Below, one piece after another: positions 10,174 through 19,767 of a stretch of 64,000 bases of DNA. Positions within the stretch are counted from its first letter, which is position 1. Each line of letters begins with the position of its first letter. The position numbers were made by a program, and so were the translations under genes. The notes under the pieces are model-generated. The model was not told the origin of the DNA. It searched no databases and saw only the letters and a list, made by a program, of their open reading frames with translations. Origin of the DNA: Aurantiochytrium sp. KH105 (Eukaryota; Sar; Bigyra; Thraustochytrida; Thraustochytriidae); NCBI GenBank assembly GCA_003116975.1, contig BGKB01000005.1, positions 191,880 through 255,879 on the forward strand, in the 5' to 3' direction.

Positions 10174-10844
10174 GTGACTGAAGATGTGAAAGTTGAGGTT
10201 GCGAACGAGACAGTCGAGGAAAGCTTGGCTCTTGGCATCTGTTCGAATCTCCGTGCAGTTGATTGCCCTCGATAGTCATCGTCTATTGTGTCAGTTGTTG
10301 AACGCCCACGCTTTCGCGTCGGTGACACCACTGGCGAGACGGAGAGAACGCTCGCGGGGCTGGTTGCCATCCTTGAGGTGGTCTTCTTCTTTTCTGTAGT
10401 GACAAGCGATATGACTTCAGCTTCTCCGCGAAGCGGCTTTGGGCTCGACAAGGACTCTGCATAAGAGGTCAATTTTGAGGCAGCAGCACGGAGAACTTGA
10501 ATGCTTTCATCGTCTTCTTCGTCGCCCTCGTCTTCTTCATCAGCCTCATTCTTAATTTTGCTTTGGCTAACCGTGTTGCCCGATCTCACAATGTCACCAT
10601 GGTCGTTGTCGTCCTCCTCGTCGTCGTCGTCTTCGTCCTCGGAGGAGGACAGGGCGAGGTCGAGTCCCTTTCGCACCATACCTGCTTGTCGTGCTGACGC
10701 TTCCGGTCCTTTCTTGGACTTTATCGCGGGCTTCGGACTGAGTCCCAATACATTTCCCGCGCACCCGTTCTCATCCTCGTCCTCCCCACTGTCGTCATCA
10801 GCGTCAAGATCCACAAGGTCCACGACGCCGGCCGCGCTGCTCAT
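8880..10844 (-). CDS. EME1: EME1/Mms4-like structure-specific endonuclease subunit
   Basis: 654 residues, single exon. The non-catalytic partner of MUS81 in resolving Holliday junctions and stalled forks. The N-terminal third is acidic and Ser-rich (EDEDDDDEEDD, poly-Ser), followed by a basic helix rich in KAKAEEKARKKR. The middle has an ERCC4-type nuclease fold: LIVVLRGANE, then DALSWLYVAYGCESRVLLND, aligning with the 'EEALVDLQLH' segment of EME1, and no ERKxxxD active site, as expected for EME1. The C-terminus, LLEDILSG...KFRKKSRALYRLF, matches the LLADIQ...GPELSRRIY ending of EME1. Identification rests on segment order, not on strong identity. A MUS81 gene is not in this window. Confidence 0.75.
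10132..10172. repeat. GAT trinucleotide run encoding poly-Ser in the EME1-like gene
   Basis: Perfect GAT/ATC repeat inside the minus-strand coding region. It is read there as consecutive Ser codons, so length changes would only alter the length of a disordered linker. Confidence 0.9.
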
Positions 10845-12215
10845 GCTTGCTTCTGCGCGCTCTCGAGAGTGGGCGATGGTTGAGTTGGGTTTCTGTCTTT
10901 CTCGACGCGCCCGAGGATCTCAACTGTCTATCTACGCTGATTGGCCGCGGCTGCCTGGTCAGCGTGCGTGCGGGCAGGCAGGCAGACTAGCTGGCTGGCC
11001 TGGGCGCCGCGCTGGTCTGGCAGACGAAGAGCAGCCCCCGCCCGACCCACCTCGCACGTGGCTTCTTCAAGCTCGAACTCTGTGGCTTGGGGTTTTGCAT
11101 AAGGTTACGCAAATGATGGGCTCATGAACTACGCTGTAAGGAAATTCAGATCAACTCTGGATCGCCGAAGGTGCACGGATCTTGGCGGAGTGCGTCTATA
11201 ACTGGGACCCAAGTTGGCGATTGAAGGTTTTCGAGAAGGGGTCCGCGATTGTGGTCGAGAACGATAGCAGAAAGCTCACTTTTTGCCTGACCTCTTGCGT
11301 TTGGCTACAACTCAATAGAAGCCCTCAATCACGAAACGGTTGAGCGTGTCCTGGCGCTGGCGGATTGCCTTTTTCTGCCAGATCAATCGCCCGCGCTTGA
11401 GAGCTTTTTCACGACACGGCATGCTTCCTTTGGATAGTTTTTCAATCAGGCCAGCAGGTGGACCAAGTTGCCTGGCTCTGGACAGTGTTGCTGCGCCGCA
11501 ACAACGATGCGACAAAAAATTTACACAGCCATCATGCTGCCGCTGGCCACGGATACGCTCTCTTCGAGCGATGCACAATGTACAGATACTTCATTGAGCC
11601 AAGGATCTAGAGGATGGCGAAAGTGACTTTTCGATGGAAAATGGCTTCTGTCTTCTCCAAGGGCACAGAATTGTCGAAAACGAAAAGTACGCCAATCCAA
11701 AATGAAACCCCAACAAGAAGCAGAACGCCGGGCCCATGGCGCATCCCATTCAGAAGATGATATTTACCGTCTCGAAATCATCACAGGTGACTCTGACGTT
11801 GTAAATCTTGTAAATCTTCGCCGCGGTCTGCAAAACTCATTTTGATTCTCATCCCAACATGCGAAAAATCAACAACAGTACAGTTCGAACAGCCAGTCAC
11901 GTGCCGCTCGTATGCTGCAAGGGCCTGGGCCTGTTCTGCCTGTCGTGCTGTCTGCTCGTTGCGTCAAGCCGACTGCGAGGCGGTACTTTGCGTCTCGCTT
12001 GACGAGCGCGCAGCTCCTCTGACCTCGCGGATTGAGACTGAGACTTCTAGGGGATTGGGACCCCAGTTCACGTCTTACTTTCTAACTCTTGACTTATCTG
12101 GCCGCGTGCCTCGCAATCTTCGGAGACGCCCGAGGAGCTCCAGCGCGTCGAGCGTAACCTTCATTGTTGTCTCACGCAACCTCGTTCCTCTAAAAGACGA
12201 ACTCGGAGAGTAGCA
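10845..12215. other. Intergenic between EME1-like and LRR-Roc-COR-TIR genes
   Basis: About 1.4 kb, divergent promoters. No supportable gene. A 123-codon plus ORF ends at 12213, two bases before the LRR gene ATG, but its composition gives no protein signal, so it is read as leader. CTGGCTGG/GCAGGCAG short repeats lie near 10975-11000. Confidence 0.6.
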
Positions 12216-15200
12216 ATGGCATCAGACGCGTCGAGTATTGAGGATGCGATCAAATTGATGTCCGAGGGCAGCAAACGCCTACGGTACGTCAATGGTGCAT
12301 GTACTTGCAAAAGATAATATAGGCTGACCAGCATGGGCGCGATAATACCTTCTCCAAACGTATGCTCGACCATGATTTGTTGTCTTCTTTGGTGACTCTC
12401 CACAACCATTTCTGCTTTTCCCTTATCGTCAACGATGTGTAAACGCAGTCTTCAATTTGATAAAATCGGCGATGCTGGCGCAATATTGCTAGCAGATGCG
12501 CTCGCGAAGAACTCGTCGCTGCAGACGCTGATGTAGGTAACAATGGGGAAAGAAGAACTGTGCGCAAGGAGCAAAAGCGACTAAACAGCAAGCACGTTGC
12601 AATAATTGCATCACATTAAACGGATGCTTAACGTTACTGTCAATGGTTCTTATACCACGCTATACACATTTTGGCTCACGGCATTGTCCATGACGCACAA
12701 ACGCAGACTTTTGAGTAATAATATCGGTCCTGGTGGCGCAAAGGCGCTAGCAGATGCGCTCGCGAAAAACTCGTCATTGCAGACGCTCTGGTAGGTAGCA
12801 GTTGGGAAAGAAGGACTTTGCGCAAGGAGCAAAAGCGACTGACCAGCAAGCACGATGCGATAATCTTATCACACCAAACGGATGCATAATGCTGCTATGA
12901 ATGATTTCGGCACCACGCCATGCACATTTTGGTTCATGACATTATCCATGACGCACGAACGCAGGCTTTCGAGTAATAATATCGGCGATAATGGGGTAAA
13001 GGCGCTTGCAGATGCGCTCACGAAGAACTCGTTCTTGCAGACGCTAGAGTAAGTGACAGTAATGAAAGAAGGACTCTGAGGGAGTAAGCAAGAATGACTG
13101 ACCAGCAAGCACGTTGAAACCATCTTATCACGCCAAACGGATGCATAATGCTGCTGTCAATGGTACTTGTACCACGTCATCCACACTTTGGTTCACGACG
13201 TTTTCCATGACGCATGGGCACAGTTCTTCGAAAAGCAACATCAGCGATGATGGTGCAAAGGCGCTAGCAAATGCGCTCGCGAAGAACTCGTCGCTGCAGA
13301 TGCTGATGTAGGTAACAATGGGGAAAGAAGAACTGTGCGCAAGGAGCAAGAGCGACTAGCCAGTAAGCACGTTGCAATAATTGCATCACGCCAAACGGAT
13401 GTATAATGCTGCTGTCAACGATACTTACACCACGCCATACAAATTTTGGTTCATGGCATTGTTCATGACGCACAAACGCAGACTTTCGAGTAATAATATC
13501 GGTCCTGGTGGCGCAAAGGCGCTTGCAGATGCGCTCGCGAAGAACTCGTCACTGCAGACGCTCTGGTAGGTAGCAGTGAGGAAAGAAGGACTTTGCGCAA
13601 GGAGCAAAAGCGACTGACCAGCAAGCACGATGCAATGATCTTATCACACCAAACGGATGCATAATGCTGCTATCAATGGTTTCTACACCTCGCTCTGTAC
13701 GTTTTGGTTCACGAAATTCACCTATGATGTACAAACGAAGGCTTAAGGATAACGAAATCGGCGATGATGGCGCAAAGGCGCTGGGAGATGCGCTTCCGAA
13801 GAACTCGTCCTTGCAGACGCTCAGGTAAGTAAAAGCGAATATTGAAATACAATGCGCTAGAAGCAAGAATGACTGAACAGCAAGCACGTTGCAATGATCT
13901 TATCGTACCAACTGATGCTCAACGCTGTCGTTTTCCGTTCTTGCTTGATGCCATGCACGTTTGCTTCGATAAACAAACACAGGCTGAATTCCAACAAAAT
14001 CGGCGACGTTGGCGCAAAGGCGCTAGCGGATGCTCTGACCAATAACAAGTCACTGTTGACTTTTTTAAGGTACGTTGCAGAAAGACTTGGAGTGGCATGG
14101 CCTGTGTTCCGCTGACGTTCGCTACGCCATTCCACAGCTTGATCGACAACAAGATTGGCAACGCGGGAGCGGAGGCACTAGCGACTGCGTTGGAGAGCAA
14201 CGAAATTCTCCAAGGACTAGGGTACGTTTCCATGATGCTGACACTGTGGCACTCAATGTATAAAATGACAAGTGAATGCTCACATGCCGGAAATTCCAAA
14301 CAGTCTGTCTCGTCGCCGTATTTCCCCCGAAATCCTCGCTCGTATTGAGGCTCGAGTAAAGCTCGCGAAGATCGAGCTAAAGGATCTCAGCACAGTTGCC
14401 TCTAAGGCCCTCTTAGCGGATGAAAAAGTACGCTGGGGTCGCGCCAAGCTCATGGTTGTGGGCAAAGGCGCCGCAGGCAAGACATCAACGATTCGCACGC
14501 TTCTAGGACAACCGTATATTTCCGATCATGACTCAACCATTGGTGTGGAACTCAAGTTGATGCGCACGCGTGACTGGAAAGAGCGCAAACAAGTCGGCGA
14601 CGCTGATCTTGGCGAGCAATTTGCAAAGTACAAATACCGTCGGCAGGACGTTGCCGAGGGTCTCGACCAGCACTTGTCGAAAGATGATCTGAGACCCCCT
14701 AAATCTTCTCGAAAGTCCACCTCGAGTCGTGGATCAAAGGCAGCATTTGACAAAAGGGAGATTGCCAAAGCCGTGCGTACACCGCTTCGTCTCCATATAA
14801 AGAAGCAAGCCGACAAGCCAGACGAGGAGATTAGCTTCACGATCTGGGATTATGGTGGACAGGAAGTCTTTTATGCCCTACATCATCTATTCTTGACGCA
14901 ATACGGCGTTTACGTGCTGGTTTTCGACATGCGCGAGATTCTAGGCAAGGAGCGTGTCAAAGATAAGCTCGACGAGACTGAGTACGCGAAGCTCGCCTCG
15001 CAAGAAAATTCTTTGGAAACGCTTCGCTTCTGGATCGACTCCATTCGTCTGCACGCACCGGATGCCAACATTGCCCTTGTGGGGACATATCTTGACCAGG
15101 TACCGGGCTCTGAGGAGCACGAGGAGATCGAAGACACCTTAGACACGGAGGTGCTGAGACCTTGCAGCGCAAAGCCCGTTGTGCTGCTGAATGACGAAGC

Positions 15201-17067
15201 AAGACTCTGGTTTTTCCCGATCGACAACACCGATCGGGATGACAAGCCCGATCGGGTCAGGTCGCTTCGCGAGTCGCTTTCGAAGGCGGTTGCTGACAAG
15301 GACTTTGTCAAGAAGAAAGTCCCTTTACGATGGTCCTACTGCTTGGAGAAGCTGCTCTCGCAAGACAAGGATTACTTGTCGCTGGATGATGTAGAAAGAA
15401 TGGCAATAACAGATTGCCACATTTCGAAAGAAGACATATCCAAGATGCTCAAGTACATGCATGAACTCGGCGTGCTTGTGCACCTGACGACAGGCCAACA
15501 TGACGTACTGCGACAGATTGTCGTGATCCGGCCGCAATGGCTATTGGAAAACTTATCGCGTGTCATCTGCGACCCGAGCATGAATCACATGAAAAGGCAC
15601 AAGAAGAAGCTGCTGCATCAAGGAAAACTGCCGAGGAATCTACGAGATGCGCTCGATGTCTGGTCAGAACGTGGAGTTGCCAGTCGGCAACTACTAGATT
15701 GGCTATGGCAGGGACAGCCGATCGAATACCTCGTTGAGCTGATGTACGCAATGCTGTTGGCATGCCCGAGTCCTTGGATCGAGGATGTCGACGAGGATGG
15801 CGATATCGTCGACAAGGAGGGTGCACTTCTGATACCGAGCCTTTTGCAACCAGTGAAGAATGACGTAAGGACAGAGGCGCTTTGTGGCCTGGGCGAGCAA
15901 CGCGCTTTGGCTTATATAAAGTTCAAAGTCCTCCCCAAAGGCGTGTACCAACGCTTCATTGCCAGTCTCATACAGAGTTTGCCGGGCCTCGTGGGCGTGA
16001 GAAATGGTGTCGTATTCTCCGACTTTGCGAGTATTGCCTTTGAAAATGTGGACATGATTTTGGAAACAAGTGGCAGGCGGGTGACGCTTCACTTCAAGAC
16101 ACCCGCGAAGAAAAGTCTGAAGAGTCACGTCAAGATTCTCCAGCATTGTCTGGAGAGCATCGACGCGTCTTTCATGAGGGGAAATCTTGGACCGAAACTC
16201 TTTCTCAGCTCTGACGGCTCCGATAGCGAAGATGCATGTGCCTCTGTCGATGCATTTGCAGATGCAATCAACAACGAGGTTCCCTCATTGCAAAGGGGAA
16301 TACGTCTTTCTTTGGCACTGTTCTCGCCATTTGTAGAGGATGGTGAGGCCGCACAAGGCTTGTATTCATCCGTCACTAGTGATGCCAAGCCTTTCGACGT
16401 CTTCCTGTCGCATGCCTGGGGTGAGAGCATGGAGGTCCATGGAATGGTGAAGGCCATCGCGGGTGCACTTGAGAGTCGCGGAATCCGCTGTTGGCTCGAC
16501 GAGAAAGACATTGGCACAGAGGTTCTCGATTCGATGGCAGATGGCATTGACCGGTGCAAAGCGGTCGTGGTCTTCGTGACCCAAGAGTACATGAGGAAGG
16601 TCAATAAAGAAAGGACAGAGCTCGACAACTGTCGGGCCGAGTTCTGTTATGCTCTTCAGCGTGTAAAGCCCGCGAGTATGATCCCTTGTGTATTGGACAA
16701 AGAGATGGTGGACACGAGCACGTGGGAGGGGCGTTTCGGGATATTGTGGAGTGGCAATCCTTTGTATGTTCGAATGCTGAATGGGGGCCAGCCAGACGAG
16801 GTGGACGCTCTTGTACGGTCGATCAGACAGGCCATTGGCTTGCAAGAGGATGCAACGAAGCCTCCTGAAGCAGCAGAACATGATGACGATGCCAAGGAAG
16901 CTGAGAAGACGTCGGTAGCGGCAGACATAGCAGTCACGAGCACAAGTGCATTGAGCAGATCTGATGACCAAAACGAGAGCAACATCGTCTCAGCAGAGAT
17001 GGACAATGCGGAAGAGGAGGACGAGGTGGTTCATGAAGCACGCGGAAAGCGGAGAAGGCTTGATTAG
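12216..17067 (+). CDS. LRR-Roc-COR-TIR protein, ten exons
   Basis: Exons: 12216-12283, 12449-12532, 12707-12790, 12965-13048, 13224-13307, 13482-13565, 13741-13824, 13983-14069, 14138-14221 and 14304-17067. All introns are GT-AG and phase 2. The spliced length is 3507 nt, an exact 1168-residue frame. Exons 2-9 each encode one ribonuclease-inhibitor-type LRR of 28 (once 29) residues, consensus LSSNNIGDxGAKALADAL, then KNSSLQTL. A Roc GTPase follows: P-loop GKGAAGKT (301-308), DYGGQ (430-434) and a G4-like GTYLD (508-512). Next comes a COR region (VVIRPQWLLENLSRVI, then LLIPSLLQ), and a TIR domain from about 945 (FDVFLSHAW) with candidate catalytic Glu1027 in NCRAEFCYAL. An acidic tail ends in GKRRRLD. 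The likely role is nucleotide-gated sensing with TIR output; ligand and enzymatic activity are inference. Confidence 0.9.
12449..13740 (+). repeat. Tandem exon-plus-intron LRR array (258-bp unit, nested 775-bp unit)
   Basis: Five consecutive units, each an 84-nt LRR exon plus a 174-175 nt intron. The introns share long segments: a GGAAAGAAG-type start, GCGCAAGGAGCAAAAGCGAC, ACCAGCAAGCACG, ACGGATG.ATAATGCTGCT and CATGACGCAC.AACGCAG. Intron 12533-12706 pairs best with 13308-13481 and intron 12791-12964 with 13566-13740, each at an offset of 775 bp, showing a later duplication of a three-unit block. Exons 8 and 9 carry LRRs, but their introns are shorter and unrelated. Confidence 0.88.
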
Positions 17068-17463
17068 GAAGATGACCGAGTTGTTGCCGACCTGTGCAGC
17101 AGTAACAGTGATACCGATGAAGATTCTCGAGAAAGGACGAAGCGAAAGTGGAAGCGAAGGCGAGGAATGTAAATTTATTGCAAGCGGAGGCTGTACCAGA
17201 ACCATATTTTATTCATTTTGATTACTGCTTTCTTTTTGTTCAAGTTCGCAGATGGCGCGTCTTGCGTTTGCCGAGTGCTGGCACATGTACATGCAAACTT
17301 TCCTCACAGATTTCTAAAAGCTTTTTCTCTTCTTATTGTCTTGGACAAGGTTCTAAAGCACGAGCTGGGTTTGTGCATTCCCCGAAAGTGATCAATTTCA
17401 GATTTAAGCCCCCGTGTCAGCCAGTTCTTTGATCGCGTCTAACGTTAGTAGTGGACCTTGAAA
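17068..17463. other. Intergenic 3' flank
   Basis: 396 bp between convergent genes, AT-richer than the coding parts. Nothing recognisable in it. Confidence 0.7.
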
Positions 17464-17841
17464 TCAGGCCACTGCTGAGCTCGCAGCCGTAGCGAGGTCT
17501 GCCATCGATTCTCCTTGAAGAGGCGACTCGGAAAGATGCGCGAGACGCTCTTTGGCAGCCTTGACCACGGTTGCACCGGCAGCTCCTTTGCCAACAAGCT
17601 CGGTCTGCATTTTCGCGAGCTGCTCCCGCCGTTTCTTCAGGGCCTTGGAAGCAGCCGTGAGGTTGTAAAAGGCCTCTCGGCACTGCACGGGACTGTGAAA
17701 CCAAATCATGAGGTTCTCGACGCGGGGAGAAAGGTTCTCCTGACGCTCATTCTTGCGCTTTCTTGTTCCACCGCTTGCGTTTTGAAGTGCATCTTGAGAA
17801 GCTGCGATAGATTGGAGAAGATGCTCTAGAAGCGCTGACAT
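17464..17841 (-). CDS. Hypothetical small helical protein
   Basis: 125 codons starting with a true ATG at 17841. Predominantly helical and charged: SALLEHLLQSIAASQDALQ near the start, FYNLTAASKALKKRREQLAKM in the middle, AAKERLAHLSES near the end. No family is recognised. Composition looks more protein-like than the overlapping frames and it could form a short coiled coil. It could also be a last exon of a longer gene, since upstream bases are AT-rich with no clear promoter. Confidence 0.4.
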   Translation of the reverse strand: MSALLEHLLQSIAASQDALQNASGGTRKRKNERQENLSPRVENLMIWFHSPVQCREAFYNLTAASKALKKRREQLAKMQTELVGKGAAGATVVKAAKERLAHLSESPLQGESMADLATAASSAVA

Positions 17842-18384
17842 TGGTCACGAGCACGACAATGACGATACGATCTGGCATTCCGAAAAGAATTCGCTGCTGT
17901 ATTGGGTACATCGCGAGTAACGCGTAAATTCTGCATACCATGGCGGATGATCGCGAGCAGTGAGAAAGAATGAAAGCAAAAAGAGAAATCTTTGGTTCTT
18001 CTCCTGCATGCGGCATCTCGATCTTACCGAAAAAAATCGCTGTGTCAAGCCAAATATCTCGGTATCTTGCATGCAGCTGTTTAAACCTTATATGCACACA
18101 GACCAAAGGAATACCAAGCGGCCCACCTACTATGACTGGGACTCAGGTCATTTTTGTTGGCATATAGGCCTTTAAAAAGTTCCGTTAGACCATAATGCGA
18201 AGTTCTGAACAGCATCTTTAATGTTTACTAGTATACCCAAGCAAGATGACCAGTCTCATGGGCTTGAGCGCTCGTGCTCCAGGCATCCAGCGTCTCGTTT
18301 GCAAGACGCAGGTCTTTGTAAGGATCTCTTTTCCTCTAGCCCCGCCCGCTCACGCGCGAGGGAGGGTAGTTGCAGTTTCGAAAG
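17842..18384. other. Divergent flank between two hypothetical genes
   Basis: 543 bp, AT-richer than average, no gene supported. ORFs overlapping here lack recognisable protein features. Confidence 0.6.
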
Positions 18385-19359
18385 ATGCCGACGCCGGCGG
18401 TCGTTCCGGGAGAGCTGGCCCCGACGCCAAGACCTCCACAACAAGCTCCCAGCGTGTTGCATGCTAACGAAAATGGGGCCAGGGCGACGAATATCGAGGA
18501 AAAGCAAGAAGATGGCAACGATGATGAAGACGACCATGCAGCTCAAAGAAAAAGAAAAAAAGCGCTTTTACCGACTGCAATGGCAGCACGCAAGGTAGCA
18601 GCCTTGAAAAGACGAGTGCATCAACTCCTGCTGACCAATCCATGGAAAGAGGCCAAGAAGAAGAAGGATGCCAAAATGGCCGAGCTGCGAGAGAAATGCG
18701 TCATGGAACTGGGCCTGAACAAAGCGCTGGACCAGCACTGGAAAGATTGCGACAAGCTTTTACGCCAGGTTGATGCCAAGGACAGTATATTTGAGCTTGA
18801 GCGCATCCGAAAAGTCTTGATTTCGCGTTTTGAAAGCCGAAATGTGGATCCCATGGAGGCCCGATATCCGGGTAAACGCACGCGAAGAGATAAAAAGTTG
18901 CTAAAGGCGGACATTGACAAGCTGATAGAGCCCGTGAAGGACTTTGACAGCTTCGAGAACCTGAAGAGACTCTACTATGGTGCGGCGGCAATGGATATGT
19001 ATCAGCGTCACAATTTGGAGATGCGCAAACGTGCTGCGCGCAAACACCGCGAAGCTTATATTGTAAAAGAGCGCCTGCGGAGTGAAATTCGCGAATTAGA
19101 AACCAAAGTGGATCGCGCGCGTCGAGAAAAGTGGTGCGCCGAAGACTTGCATCTTTGGGAACCACATCGACTTCCCAACGCCGAACGCAAGGATCTGGCT
19201 ATTCACGGAGGTCCGCGCTCGCTTGATCTTTTCGACGAACGTTGCGAAGAAAGTAGTGGAATGGCGCGTCTTGTTCATGCGCTACAAGTATCACCTGTGG
19301 CGTACGAGATTGTCAGTTTGGGTCAGACATATTCGGACGCAATCTCCAAAGACTTTTGA
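18385..19359 (+). CDS. Hypothetical basic helical protein
   Basis: 324 residues from the ATG at 18385 (MPTPAVVPGELAP). The upstream extension begins at TTG and is not needed. The N-terminal 50 residues are Pro/acid-rich and disordered. The remainder is long, strongly charged helix with many Lys/Arg clusters (KRKKALLP, KEAKKKKDAKM, YPGKRTRRDKKLL), then a probable coiled coil (IVKERLRSEIRELETKVDRA). A more globular C-terminus follows (DLHLWEPHRLPNAERKDL). No domain recognised. The composition would fit a nuclear or nucleolar protein, which is inference only. An AATAAA begins one base after the stop triplet. Confidence 0.72.
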   Translation: MPTPAVVPGELAPTPRPPQQAPSVLHANENGARATNIEEKQEDGNDDEDDHAAQRKRKKALLPTAMAARKVAALKRRVHQLLLTNPWKEAKKKKDAKMAELREKCVMELGLNKALDQHWKDCDKLLRQVDAKDSIFELERIRKVLISRFESRNVDPMEARYPGKRTRRDKKLLKADIDKLIEPVKDFDSFENLKRLYYGAAAMDMYQRHNLEMRKRAARKHREAYIVKERLRSEIRELETKVDRARREKWCAEDLHLWEPHRLPNAERKDLAIHGGPRSLDLFDERCEESSGMARLVHALQVSPVAYEIVSLGQTYSDAISKDF

Positions 19360-19360
19360 C

Positions 19361-19366
19361 AATAAA
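19361..19366 (+). promoter_or_regulatory. AATAAA polyadenylation-type hexamer
   Basis: Lies one base downstream of the TGA at 19357-19359. If used, the 3' UTR would be only a few tens of bases. Confidence 0.45.
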
Positions 19367-19767
19367 CGACGTCTTTGTTGTGTTTTTTGATTTTGCCATT
19401 CAGTCGGCCATTCAAAAAGAGACTGTAGCGGACAAACTTGCATTGTCGATTGCACTCAAAGTGTGTTCAGCAAAGTCGTCGCCGAGGGCATTCATTGGGA
19501 AGAAGCTGTTCTCGATTGCTGGAAAACCGCGCGAGGTAGCAAGTTTCCGAAACGCGCGTCCCGTAAGTGGACTGCGTTTTCTCGAGCTTGGACGTAAATG
19601 TATCTTATTGGACGGGGCGGTTACGAGACAAGATCACAAGGCACCCGCGCTGGACAGAATGATAAAAAGAGAAACACATGAAAAATAATATGTATCGGCG
19701 GGATGACTATGCACAAGAGAAACACAAGCAAAGCACGCGCTGCTGATGATGGTTGGGACGACCGTAA

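Noticed and set aside
11842-12213. 123-codon ORF ending two bases before the LRR gene start
   Set aside because: No protein signal. The LRR gene does not need it, and it is more simply leader sequence.
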